Source: Flavimobilis rhizosphaerae
Lineage (GTDB): Bacteria; Actinomycetota; Actinomycetes; Actinomycetales; Cellulomonadaceae
DNA: 64,000 nt
Reading direction: 5' to 3'
NCBI RefSeq assembly: GCF_014852685.1
Contig: NZ_JACZDF010000002.1
Span: forward strand, 558,001-622,000
The notes under the pieces are model-generated. The model was not told the origin of the DNA. It saw only the letters and a list, made by a program, of their open reading frames with translations, and did not search any database. The position numbers were made by a program, and so were the translations under genes. Numbering within the stretch: position 1 is the stretch's first letter; the number at the start of each line of letters is the position of its first letter. Below, piece by piece: positions 26,537-34,856 of this stretch.

Positions 26537-27208
26537 ATGACCGACACCGATGAGCGCACCAACGTCGTCGACGAACACCTCGTCGACGAGCACCCCGTCG
26601 ACGAGCGCCCGCGAGGCTTCCGCCACTCGCGCGGCTGGATCTTCGGCACGATGCTGCTCTCCGCGCTGCTCTCGCTCACCGCGTCGTTCGTGCTGTCCCG
26701 CGACGCGATCGTGCTTGCGGGCAACCCCGACGCGACGTTCGGCTGCGACATCAACTCCGTCCTCTCGTGTAGCAGCGTCGGCCTCTCGTGGCAGGCGTCG
26801 GTCTTCGGGTTCCCCAACGCGTTCCTCGGGATGATCTGCGAACCGGTCGTCATCACCATCGCGGTCGCGAGCCTCGGCGGCGTCCGCTTCCCCCGCTGGT
26901 TCATGTTCTCCGCGCAGGTCGTCTACCTCTTCGGCCTCACCTTCGCGCTCTGGCTGTTCTCGCAGTCGATGTGGGTCATCGGGGCGCTGTGCCCCTGGTG
27001 CCTCGTCATCACGGTCGGCACGACGCTCGTCTTCATGACGCTGCTCCACCACAACATCCTCGAGGACAACCTCTACCTGCCGCCTGCCGCCCAGCGGCGC
27101 GCACTGACCTTCGTGAGGTCGGGGGCCGACGCCTACCTCGCCGCTGGGATCGTCGTCATCATCACAACCCTCATCGTCGCGAAGTACGGCACACTGATCC
27201 TTGCGTGA
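26537..27208 (+). CDS. Vitamin K epoxide reductase (VKOR) family protein
   Basis: Membrane quinone-linked oxidoreductase that reoxidises DsbA-like thiol oxidases in actinobacteria. 223 residues with four to five hydrophobic helices. One cysteine pair is Cys70/Cys78 in FGCDINSVLSC and the quinone-side pair is C152-P-W-C155, the classic VKOR arrangement. The N-terminal tail is an acidic VDEHLVDEHPVDERP repeat. The ATG at 26537 has GGAGGG upstream. The partner oxidase is not in this window. It may serve folding of exported proteins such as the mannanase; that is inference. Confidence 0.92.
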   Translation: MTDTDERTNVVDEHLVDEHPVDERPRGFRHSRGWIFGTMLLSALLSLTASFVLSRDAIVLAGNPDATFGCDINSVLSCSSVGLSWQASVFGFPNAFLGMICEPVVITIAVASLGGVRFPRWFMFSAQVVYLFGLTFALWLFSQSMWVIGALCPWCLVITVGTTLVFMTLLHHNILEDNLYLPPAAQRRALTFVRSGADAYLAAGIVVIITTLIVAKYGTLILA

Positions 27209-27257
27209 GCCGTACGGTCCGGCTCGCGGGCCGGAAGCTGACAGGGAGAACCGCGAC

Positions 27258-28508
27258 ATGAGCTCACGTGCGCAGACCGCGCGAGCGCGCACGACGACGA
27301 CTCGGAAACCGCGTGACCCGTGGCCCGACAACGCGCGGTTCATCGCGGCGCTCCTCATCGTCATGATGCACTTCGGTGACCAGGTGCCGGGCAAGAGCGA
27401 CCTCCTCGAGCACGTCTTCTTCCTCACCTGGCCCGCGCGCGTCCCGCTCTACGCGCTGCTCGCCGGGTACTTCTCCGACGCGTCGCCGTTCACGCGGCGC
27501 AGGGCCGTCGGGCTCGTCCGCAACGTGCTTCTCGTCTACCTGTGCTTCGAGATGTTCGCGACCATCCACAAATGGCTGCTCGGGGGACGTTTCGCGTTCG
27601 ACCCAGGGACTCCGTCGCTTGCACTGTGGTTCCTCCTCTCGCTCTTCGTCTGGCGCGCGATCCTGCCGCTGCTCGCGACGATCCGCTGGATCGTCCCGCT
27701 GAGCGTCGTCGTCGCGCTCGTGGCCGGGTTCGCGCCGTCGATCGGCCCGGCCGGGTCGATCAGCCGGACCGTCGCGTTCCTGCCCGTGTTCCTGCTCGGC
27801 TGGAAGCTCCGGCAGCACGGTCTCCGCGAGGTCCTCGACCGCACCTGGGTGCGCTGGGCAGCTGCGGGCGTCCTGCTCGTGTGGAGCGCTGCGATCGTCG
27901 CGATCCTCGCGGACGGCGACCTCAAGCGCCGATGGTTCAGCATGGTGAAGCCGTACGCACAGTCGAACCTCATCGGTGACCTCGAGGCTCGCACCCTCGT
28001 GCTCGTCGGCGGGGGGATGCTCGCGGCGCTCGCGGTCCTCGCCCTGGCGCCGCGCTCGCGACTGCCCTGGATCTCGTACCTCGGCACCGGGTCGATGTAT
28101 ATCTACCTCCTTCACCCGTTCCTCGTGCGCCAGGCGGTCGACGCAGGGCTTCTCGAGCGCCTCGACTCGCGCACCGACGTCGTGCTCATGCTCGCAGGCA
28201 CCGCCGTCGTTGGCGCGCTCCTCGCAACCCCGCCCGTCCGCCGCCTCCTGCGACCTATCATCCAGCCGACCTACACGTGGCTCTTCCTCCCTGAGCCCTC
28301 GGCGCCCCGCCAGGACCCACCAGTGACGGAGTCGGCGCGGCCGAGCGCGCACGACACGTCGGTCTCCGGGTCGACCTCGTCGCCCACGAACGTGCCGACG
28401 GAGAACCTCGACAACGTCGCCGTCGCCGGTCACGCCGTGTCAGCCGTTCACCTCGACGACGCTCCCGCGTCACACGCACCTCGACCGGAGGACCCGCACC
28501 GGTCGTAG
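27258..28508 (+). CDS. Membrane acyltransferase (acyltransferase 3 family)
   Basis: 416 residues with about ten hydrophobic helices. It opens with DPWPDNARFIAALLIVMMH, where the family's catalytic-type His follows the first helix, and has an FSDASPFTRRR loop and a late YIYLLHPFL helix. Such proteins transfer acetyl, succinyl or other acyl groups onto surface polysaccharides. The last 80 residues are a polar Ser/Pro/Thr-rich tail. It is clearly paralogous to the protein at 37266 (same opening, same HP-L helix), and the two flank the sugar-polymer genes. The start is the ATG with AGGGAG upstream. Confidence 0.88.
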   Translation: MSSRAQTARARTTTTRKPRDPWPDNARFIAALLIVMMHFGDQVPGKSDLLEHVFFLTWPARVPLYALLAGYFSDASPFTRRRAVGLVRNVLLVYLCFEMFATIHKWLLGGRFAFDPGTPSLALWFLLSLFVWRAILPLLATIRWIVPLSVVVALVAGFAPSIGPAGSISRTVAFLPVFLLGWKLRQHGLREVLDRTWVRWAAAGVLLVWSAAIVAILADGDLKRRWFSMVKPYAQSNLIGDLEARTLVLVGGGMLAALAVLALAPRSRLPWISYLGTGSMYIYLLHPFLVRQAVDAGLLERLDSRTDVVLMLAGTAVVGALLATPPVRRLLRPIIQPTYTWLFLPEPSAPRQDPPVTESARPSAHDTSVSGSTSSPTNVPTENLDNVAVAGHAVSAVHLDDAPASHAPRPEDPHRS

Positions 28509-28511
28509 CGT
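28506..28511 (+). promoter_or_regulatory. -10 element (TAGCGT) overlapping a stop codon
   Basis: The TAG stop of the acyltransferase gene is the first half of this hexamer, which ends 6 nt before the GTG of the GT2 gene. The downstream gene can therefore be transcribed leaderless from the end of the upstream gene. Confidence 0.55.
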
Positions 28512-28517
28512 CGGGGC

Positions 28518-29774
28518 GTGACCCGGACCGACGCCGAGGAGCGGCGCACGAACGCTCCCGAGGCCTGCAGCACGCCCGCCACCGCACCCGAGGTCGAGAA
28601 CGACCTCGCGCCGGACCACGCACCTGCGGACGGGCCGTGTACCCCGAACGGGCTGCCGAGCGCACCCACGGCGCGGGTCGTCACGACGACGGCGCCCCGG
28701 CCCCGTGCCGGTGGCCCCCGCGCGCCGCGGACGTCGCCCTCGCGTGCCCCTGCGGAAGGCAGCGCGTGGCCCGCGGTCTCCGTGTTCGCGACCGTGCGCA
28801 ACGAGGAGCAGCACCTGCGCCGCGCATTCACGTCCGTGCTCACCCAGGACTACCCGGGCGACCTCGAGGTCGTCGTCGCCGTCGGGCCGTCGCGCGACGA
28901 CACGTACGGGATCGCGGCTGAGGCGGTGCGGGCTGACAGCCGCGTGCGCATCGTCGAGAACCGTACGGGTCTCATCCCCGACGGCCTCAACGTCGCGATG
29001 CGCGCGTGCGACCCGCGCTCCGAGATCCTCGTCCGCTTCGACGGGCACACCGCGCTCCCCGCCGGCTACGTGCGTGACGCTGTCCGCATCCTTCTCGACA
29101 CGCGCGCCGACAACGTCGGGGGCCTCATGGTGCCGCGCGGTGACGGGGCGACGCAGCGCGCGGTTGCGATCGGTATGTCGCACCCCGTCGGGATCGGTCC
29201 CGCCCCGTTCCACGTCGGCGGGGTCGCGGGACCGAGCGAGACCGCCTACCTCGGTGCGTTCCGCCGCGAGGCCGTCGAGCGTGCCGGGGGTTACGACGAG
29301 CTCTTCGAACGCGCTGAGGACTGGGAGCTCAACCTCCGGATCAGGCGGGGCGGGGGCCTCGTGTGGTTCGATCCCGCACTCGTCGTCGAGTACCGTCCGC
29401 GCGCGTCCTACAGGGCGCTCGCGCGGCAGTTCTGGTCGACCGGACGATGGCGCCGCGAGGTCGTGCGTCGTCACCGCGGCACTGCGTCGATGCGGTACCT
29501 CGCGCCGCCGCTCACCGTCCTCGCGCTCCTCGCGGGCCTCGTGGTCGCGGCTGCGGGCGTGTACGCGGCTGCCGTCGGCGCCGCCTGGGCGCCGTGGCTG
29601 CTCACACTCGGGGCGCTGCCGTGGCTCGGATACGGCCTCGTCGTCGTCGGCGGTGCGCTCGTCGCGGGCCGCGGGCACCCGTGGCGCGTCGTCGTGAGGC
29701 TCCCTGCGGTGCTCGCGACGATGCACCTCACGTGGGGCGCGGGCTTCCTCCGGGGGATCGACACGCCGAGGTAG
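28518..29774 (+). CDS. Family 2 glycosyltransferase, membrane-bound (ExoA-like)
   Basis: 418 residues. A low-complexity Ala/Pro-rich head of about 85 residues precedes the GT-A domain: VSVFATVRNEEQHLRRAFTSV, a VRFDGHTALP segment in place of DxD, and the acceptor/base region RAEDWELNLRIR. Two or three membrane helices follow at about 325-400. The order is that of succinoglycan-type ExoA transferases working on lipid-linked sugars. It has its own leaderless promoter and is convergent with the nonulosonate glycosyltransferase operon, so it may belong to the same polymer. Confidence 0.87.
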   Translation: MTRTDAEERRTNAPEACSTPATAPEVENDLAPDHAPADGPCTPNGLPSAPTARVVTTTAPRPRAGGPRAPRTSPSRAPAEGSAWPAVSVFATVRNEEQHLRRAFTSVLTQDYPGDLEVVVAVGPSRDDTYGIAAEAVRADSRVRIVENRTGLIPDGLNVAMRACDPRSEILVRFDGHTALPAGYVRDAVRILLDTRADNVGGLMVPRGDGATQRAVAIGMSHPVGIGPAPFHVGGVAGPSETAYLGAFRREAVERAGGYDELFERAEDWELNLRIRRGGGLVWFDPALVVEYRPRASYRALARQFWSTGRWRREVVRRHRGTASMRYLAPPLTVLALLAGLVVAAAGVYAAAVGAAWAPWLLTLGALPWLGYGLVVVGGALVAGRGHPWRVVVRLPAVLATMHLTWGAGFLRGIDTPR

Positions 29775-29889
29775 GTTGTCTCGCTGGCCTGAGCGGCGCG
29801 TCGTCCGCGAGGGAGAGGCCGTCTGTGACCGGTTCGCGGCCGGCGCCCCTGGGCGCAGCCCGGACCGCAGCCGGAACCCGGGGCAGGGC

Positions 29890-31239
29890 CTACGGGCGGG
29901 CCGCTGCCAGCGACCTCCGGACGCGCCCCGGAAGGTCGAGCACCGCGAGGAGCCACTGCGGTGCCTGCGATCGGACGAACGTCCGCATGAGCCGGCGCCG
30001 GACCCTGCCGAGGACGACGCCGCGCGTGCGGCGCGTGCGCGGCGGAGTGAGCCCGCCCCTGCGGCGGGCCGCCGCGAGCTGGACGATCGCGTCGGGCAGC
30101 TCGCTCGGGGTGTCGTGGAGGTAGTTGTCCTCGAGCCACCGTGGGTCGGGCACCCCGAAGCGTCCGGCGGCCAGGTCGTCGAGCGTGCCGAGGCAGCCCG
30201 AGCCGAGGAACACCGCGTTGAGCATGCGTTCGTTGACGCCGAAGTCCTCGAGGACGAGTGTGGGGATGCCAGCGGCGAGCGACTCCAGGGCCGCTGTCGA
30301 CGACACCGTGACGAGCGCCGATCCCGGACCGAACTGGTCGGCGAGCGGCCCGGTCGCGACCCGGACCGCCCCGGAGGGGACGCCACCGGCCGCGACGAGG
30401 TCCGCGAGGAGGACGTCGAACGGGAACGCCTCGTGGTGCGTCTGCGCCTCGCCTGCGAGCCCGCGCACCTTGACGACGACGTCGACGTCGGGGCGGTCGT
30501 CCGCGAGACGGGCGAGGGCGTGGAGGATCTGCTCGCGGTGCGCTCGCGTCACGGGCATCTTCGCCTGGGGTGCGAAGACGACGCGGGAGAGCGCGGGGGA
30601 GGTGCGGCCGTCGTCCGTCGACCGTGACGGGCCTGTCGCGCCCGACGCGCCTGACGACACCGACGTGCCCGATGACACCGGCGCGCCCGGCGGCGACGGC
30701 GCGAGGAACGGCAGCGGCGCGAGCAGGACGGGCAGGTCGAGCCCCAGCTGGGCCGCGACCGCGGCGAACTCGCGTCGCTCCCGCAGGGAGTGCACGACGA
30801 ACGCATCCTGCCCCGCCCGGAAGCGCAACGCCCGGAGCGTCGCCGGGTACGACATGCCGGGCAGACCACCGGCGAGAGCGGGCCGACGGCTGCCGCCGAC
30901 GCGCTCGACGAGCCGGACGACGAGCTCCGCGACGGGGCCTGTCGCGGAGAGCAGCACGACGTCGGGATCCGTCGCTCGCAGGTGCGCGCACAGCGCCCGG
31001 GGCGTGAGGACCGGGACGTCGGCGTCCGCGAAGGGCGTGCCCGTGACCGCCGCGGCTCGCTGGTCGGCCGACGGCAGGATCGGCGACCTCAGGAGCACGA
31101 GGTCGAGCGTCGCGTCGTCGGAGAGCGTCGCGAGCGTCGACGCCCCCCACTTGAGGTACGAATCCGAGTCGGCGACCGCGAGCACACGGACGGACGTCGT
31201 GGTGGCGGGAGCGAGCTGGACTCCGGTGCTGAGGGTCAT
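29890..31239 (-). CDS. Putative GT-B glycosyltransferase (DUF6716-like)
   Basis: 449 residues, last gene of the minus-strand operon. It begins VRVLAVADSDSYLKW and has a Rossmann-like N-terminal half (residues about 1-200). A low-complexity Ser/Gly/Ala linker (about 225-250) is followed by a second domain starting FAPQAKMPVTRAHREQILHA. The GT-B style sugar-nucleotide site is VTVSSTAALESLAAGIPT, followed by ED-GVNE. This resembles actinobacterial DUF6716 glycosyltransferases and, more distantly, CMP-sugar transferases. Its ATG overlaps the stop of the upstream gene (ATGA). The donor is inferred to be a CMP-nonulosonate from the operon; not proven. Confidence 0.72.
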   Translation of the reverse strand: MTLSTGVQLAPATTTSVRVLAVADSDSYLKWGASTLATLSDDATLDLVLLRSPILPSADQRAAAVTGTPFADADVPVLTPRALCAHLRATDPDVVLLSATGPVAELVVRLVERVGGSRRPALAGGLPGMSYPATLRALRFRAGQDAFVVHSLRERREFAAVAAQLGLDLPVLLAPLPFLAPSPPGAPVSSGTSVSSGASGATGPSRSTDDGRTSPALSRVVFAPQAKMPVTRAHREQILHALARLADDRPDVDVVVKVRGLAGEAQTHHEAFPFDVLLADLVAAGGVPSGAVRVATGPLADQFGPGSALVTVSSTAALESLAAGIPTLVLEDFGVNERMLNAVFLGSGCLGTLDDLAAGRFGVPDPRWLEDNYLHDTPSELPDAIVQLAAARRRGGLTPPRTRRTRGVVLGRVRRRLMRTFVRSQAPQWLLAVLDLPGRVRRSLAAARP

Positions 31240-32312
31240 GCGGGTCGCGCCTCCGAGGGCATCGTCGGGTTCTCGGGTGCCGCGGTGGCGTCCCCCGGTG
31301 AGCGGCGCTGCCGTGGCCGCGCCGTCCCGGGGCCGTCGGCGAGGCGGGCACGCGGCTGATCGAGGTGGGCCCGTAGCGCGGGTGGGACCTTCGCGGTCCA
31401 CCACGCGTCGGGGACGGCCTGTGCGTCGACGTCGACGCCGTCCTCGACGAGCGCGGCACCGATCGTCAGGAGGACCGACGTGGGCAGCGACACGACTCGT
31501 CGGACGCCGTTCCCGGGCCGGAGCCGCAGCTCGGCCGGCAGGGGCACGGTGTCGGTCCGCACTCCTCGCCGCGCGAGTGCTGCGAGCCGCGACGCGGGTT
31601 CACGACGGTGCGCGAGGTACCGGACGGTGCCTCCTGCAGACAGCGCGTCGTCGACCGTGCGGGTGAGCCAGTCGTCGTAGGCGTCCGCTGCGATGAGACC
31701 GTCGTCGGCGAGTGCTGAGCCCAGCACGACGACGTCCTCGGTGACGGGTGCTCCCACGTCGAGGGCTCGTACGTGTCCGAGCGTGTGCTGCGCGACGACG
31801 ACTCCCTCACGGGCGAGCGCGACACGGTCGTCGTCGGGCACCCCGACGCACGTGCGGAGCGTCAGACGCCGGGCGCCCGCCTGCCGCGCAAGAGTCGCGG
31901 ACGCCACGGCGCCCAGCACCCGCCTCCGAAGGGCAACCGGAACGTGCGCGCGCACGAGCGGGGCCCGTCCGAGAAGGGCATCGACGACGAGACGGGTCGC
32001 GGTGCCGTCGTCGACGAGCACAATCTCGGAGGGGCGTCCGGGAAGGAGCAGCCGCGCTTGCGCGACGCCGGAGAGCGGGTCGCCCAGCACGAGGATGTCG
32101 GCAGGCTCGATCATGGCGCGTCGGGCCGCCCCGGGGCCTGTCGGCGCGGACACGAGCAGCGTAGGAGACAGGTGGGTGGCGAGCGCCCGGAACGTCGCCC
32201 GGGCAGGGTCGGTCCGCACGACGGCGGTCACTGGGTCGAGCGATCCCGCGAGGAGTGCGTCGACGAGCCCCAGGACCTGCAGCGGTGACTCGACGAGCGC
32301 GAGCCCCGTCAT
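31236..32312 (-). CDS. Polysialyltransferase-like glycosyltransferase (1)
   Basis: 358 residues. The opening LALVESPLQVLGLVDALL and the central VLVDDGTATRLVVDAL are hallmarks of the bacterial polysialyltransferase / GT52-like group that uses CMP-sialic acid. The C-terminal third carries LRLRPGNGVRRVVSLPTSVL, where family members have the donor-binding HP/SS-type motifs. The last 45 residues are disordered and rich in Arg, Pro and Ala. The start is the ATG overlapping the stop of the upstream gene. It may build or cap the nonulosonic acid chain. Confidence 0.68.
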   Translation of the reverse strand: MTGLALVESPLQVLGLVDALLAGSLDPVTAVVRTDPARATFRALATHLSPTLLVSAPTGPGAARRAMIEPADILVLGDPLSGVAQARLLLPGRPSEIVLVDDGTATRLVVDALLGRAPLVRAHVPVALRRRVLGAVASATLARQAGARRLTLRTCVGVPDDDRVALAREGVVVAQHTLGHVRALDVGAPVTEDVVVLGSALADDGLIAADAYDDWLTRTVDDALSAGGTVRYLAHRREPASRLAALARRGVRTDTVPLPAELRLRPGNGVRRVVSLPTSVLLTIGAALVEDGVDVDAQAVPDAWWTAKVPPALRAHLDQPRARLADGPGTARPRQRRSPGDATAAPENPTMPSEARPA

Positions 32313-33811
32313 GGCTCCCGCCGCGGCGCGTCGCCCGCACGCATGAGGCGGAGAGCGGTCCGGAGGCCTCGGCCGCGCCGCGGGACTGCCGCGGAGCGGT
32401 CCGGTGCGGTCGGCACGGGCACGGGCACGGGCACCGGCGCCGGCATGGCCGCGGGGCCTGGCGTCGGGGGCGGCACGTCGGTCACGGCACCGTCGCGGGC
32501 AGCGACGAGCCTCAGCCGTTCGACGCGTCGCCGACGTATCCATCGGCGCCACGGCGGACGCCCCTCGTCGTCCGTGCCCTGCATGGACGTGAGCACGGCG
32601 ACGGCGGCCGGCCGCAGGTGAGGGACGCGGTCCGGGTGCATGACGTACGTGACGGCCTCGACGAGCCGGACCACGTCGGCTGTCGACGGTTCGGGACCCG
32701 TGGCGAGCAGGCGGTCCGTCACGGTGAGGGCCGTGCGTGCGGGGTGGTGGTACGGGGTGAGCGCGTCGAGCACCTCGGCGGTGCCGACCGCACGCACGTC
32801 GCGCGCCCCGAGCGCGAGCGCCGTGACGAGGGCGGTCGACGCGGTCCCGACGACGAGCCTCGGCGCGTCGCGGACGACGACGACCTCTGCGGGTACGTCT
32901 GCGCTCGACATCGTGACGTCGAGGTGAGCGGCCCGCAACGTCCGGACGGTGCGACGCACCTGGGTCGGCGTCGCGCGTGGGTGGACGACGAGCGTGACGT
33001 CATCGAGCCCGGCGGCCCCGATCTCGATGGCCGCGAGCTCTGCGAGCCTCTCGGCGAGCGCGCCGAGCTCACCAAGGCCTCCCGCGCCCGTGGACGCGGG
33101 ATCGTCACCGTCGTGGCCGAGGTCCTCGGGCGCGTCGACGATGAGCAGGGCCGTGCTCGTGCCGTCCCCGTTGGTGCCCGAGCTGCGTGCGGTCCGGTCA
33201 GGTGCCGAGTGGTTCGGCGCGACGTCGCGTGCGGTCTCCACGACGACGTCGACGAGACGTCGCGCGGGCACGAGGACCGTCCGGGTGCCGTGCTCGTCGT
33301 ACGCGTGCGGCAGCAGCCCGGGGAGGAGCTCGGGCGCGACGAGTGCGTCGACCCGTGCGGGCAACCCGTCCCGCAGCGCCGTCCGTGGCGGTGCCCATCG
33401 TTCGAGACGGTCGGCGACGAGCGTGAGGCGCGCGTGAGGCAGGACGCGCGTGAGCGCCCGGCCCGGCCCCTGCGCCGGGTCGGCGAGCACGAGCGTGACG
33501 GGGCCGTCACCGAGCTGCCAGTGCTCGCGGAGGAGACGCTCCCAGACTGGTTGTTCGTCCCGTCGTGGGACGAACGTCGCGGGCCGCAGCGGTGCGATCG
33601 TCGCCGTCCAGCTGACGATGCGGTCGGTGCGGCGCGCCAAGGCTCCGAGCGCCGCGTTCGCCGCGAGCTCGGGCCCCGTCTCGGGGACGGGGACGATGTC
33701 GGCGAGGACGACGACGCGCCCGTCGGGGGCGGGAGGGAGAGCGCCGTGGTCGATCGCTGCGGCGAGCAGCAGCATCTGACGGGGAGAGGTGACGACGAGC
33801 AGCTGCGTCAA
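32309..33811 (-). CDS. Polysialyltransferase-like glycosyltransferase (2), TTG start
   Basis: 500 residues beginning LTQLLVVTSPRQMLLLAAAI, the same kind of N-terminal strand-helix as the next protein. It continues with DLGHDGDDP-type loops and a C-terminal sugar-nucleotide region LVVGTASTALVTALALGA that closely matches the ASTAL element of alpha-2,8-polysialyltransferases. The tail (about 430-500) is Arg/Pro-rich with a PVPVPVP run. I place the start at a TTG (33811-33809) overlapping the previous TGA, with GGAG 6 nt upstream (33818-33821); no ATG or GTG fits before the conserved strand. Donor and linkage are inferred from the operon. Confidence 0.68.
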   Translation of the reverse strand: MTQLLVVTSPRQMLLLAAAIDHGALPPAPDGRVVVLADIVPVPETGPELAANAALGALARRTDRIVSWTATIAPLRPATFVPRRDEQPVWERLLREHWQLGDGPVTLVLADPAQGPGRALTRVLPHARLTLVADRLERWAPPRTALRDGLPARVDALVAPELLPGLLPHAYDEHGTRTVLVPARRLVDVVVETARDVAPNHSAPDRTARSSGTNGDGTSTALLIVDAPEDLGHDGDDPASTGAGGLGELGALAERLAELAAIEIGAAGLDDVTLVVHPRATPTQVRRTVRTLRAAHLDVTMSSADVPAEVVVVRDAPRLVVGTASTALVTALALGARDVRAVGTAEVLDALTPYHHPARTALTVTDRLLATGPEPSTADVVRLVEAVTYVMHPDRVPHLRPAAVAVLTSMQGTDDEGRPPWRRWIRRRRVERLRLVAARDGAVTDVPPPTPGPAAMPAPVPVPVPVPTAPDRSAAVPRRGRGLRTALRLMRAGDAPRREP

Positions 33812-34854
33812 CGTGAGCTCCGGGAGGGTGCCGGGCCGTCGGCCCGTGCGGGTGGGCGCGACGCGTCCGTGGCGGTCGGGTCGCCGAGAAGCAGTGCTCG
33901 TCGGCGGGGCGCGAGGTCGCGGAGCGTCGCGCTGACGACCTCGGGAGGCGCGATCGCCAGCGTCACGTCGACGCCGTCGCGCAGCTCGGCGGCGAGTGCG
34001 GGGTTGACGTCCGCGAGCCGCGCGAGGTGGTGGCATGCCATCGCGAGCAGCTGCCGGACAGCCTTCGCCCAGTGCCGCTCGTGGGCGGGTTCACGCCGGA
34101 CGAGGAGGAAGATCTCGCGATACGCGTGGATGACGTCGAGCTGCCGTCGGTCGAAGACACGGGTGAGCGACGTCGGGGTGCCCCGCCGGTAGAAGGCCCC
34201 GAGGCCGCCGACGACCGCCCAGGTCCGCGCGTGCAGGTGCATGCGCCAGATCCATGCGCGGTCCTCCGCGGTGTGCAGACCTGCGACGAAGCCGAGGAGC
34301 CCCTCGTCGTGCAGACGGCCGTCGTAGAGGCCGAACGGTACGAACGGGTAGTCGACGGGCGTCGTGAGGTGGGCAGGGCCGATGCCGTCGCGGGGGTCGA
34401 GGACGAGGTCGCGCCTGTGCTCGGGCACCGCGTGCACCGACCGGGCGCCGTGGTCGTCACGCACATGGTCGCACCGGAGGAAGTCGACGCCGAGGTGCTC
34501 GAGGGCGTCGCTGAGATGCTGCAGGTGTCCGCGTGCGAACCAGTCGTCGGGGTCGAGGAACGCGACGTGGCGTCCGCGCGCGAGCGCGAGCCCCGTGTTG
34601 CGGGCGTTCGCGACGCCCGTCGGGGTGTCGTTACGGACGAGCTCGAGCCGGGCGAATCGTCCCGACATCTCCTCGACGATGTCCCCGGTGCCGTCGACCG
34701 ACCCGTCGTCGACGACGATGACCTCGAGCTCGCGCGGGTCGTCGAGCTGACGGGTCAGGCTCGTGAGCGCAGCCTCGACGTGCTCGGCCTGGTCCCGCGC
34801 CGGGACGACGACGCTCACGCGCGGTCGTCCCGACGCGGGCAGCGGGTGCGTCAT
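33808..34854 (-). CDS. Family 2 glycosyltransferase
   Basis: 348 residues, soluble GT-A enzyme. VSVVVPARDQAEHV opens the Rossmann part, IVVDDGSVDGT binds the nucleotide, and FLDPDDWF contains the metal-binding DxD-type motif. The acceptor region includes EDRAWIWRMHL. A teichoic-acid-type C-terminal helical region follows. It starts 2 nt after the neuB stop and overlaps the next gene, so it is part of the NulO operon. It probably transfers a linking or side-chain hexose, not the nonulosonate. Confidence 0.88.
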   Translation of the reverse strand: MTHPLPASGRPRVSVVVPARDQAEHVEAALTSLTRQLDDPRELEVIVVDDGSVDGTGDIVEEMSGRFARLELVRNDTPTGVANARNTGLALARGRHVAFLDPDDWFARGHLQHLSDALEHLGVDFLRCDHVRDDHGARSVHAVPEHRRDLVLDPRDGIGPAHLTTPVDYPFVPFGLYDGRLHDEGLLGFVAGLHTAEDRAWIWRMHLHARTWAVVGGLGAFYRRGTPTSLTRVFDRRQLDVIHAYREIFLLVRREPAHERHWAKAVRQLLAMACHHLARLADVNPALAAELRDGVDVTLAIAPPEVVSATLRDLAPRRRALLLGDPTATDASRPPARADGPAPSRSSR

Positions 34855-34856
34855 AC

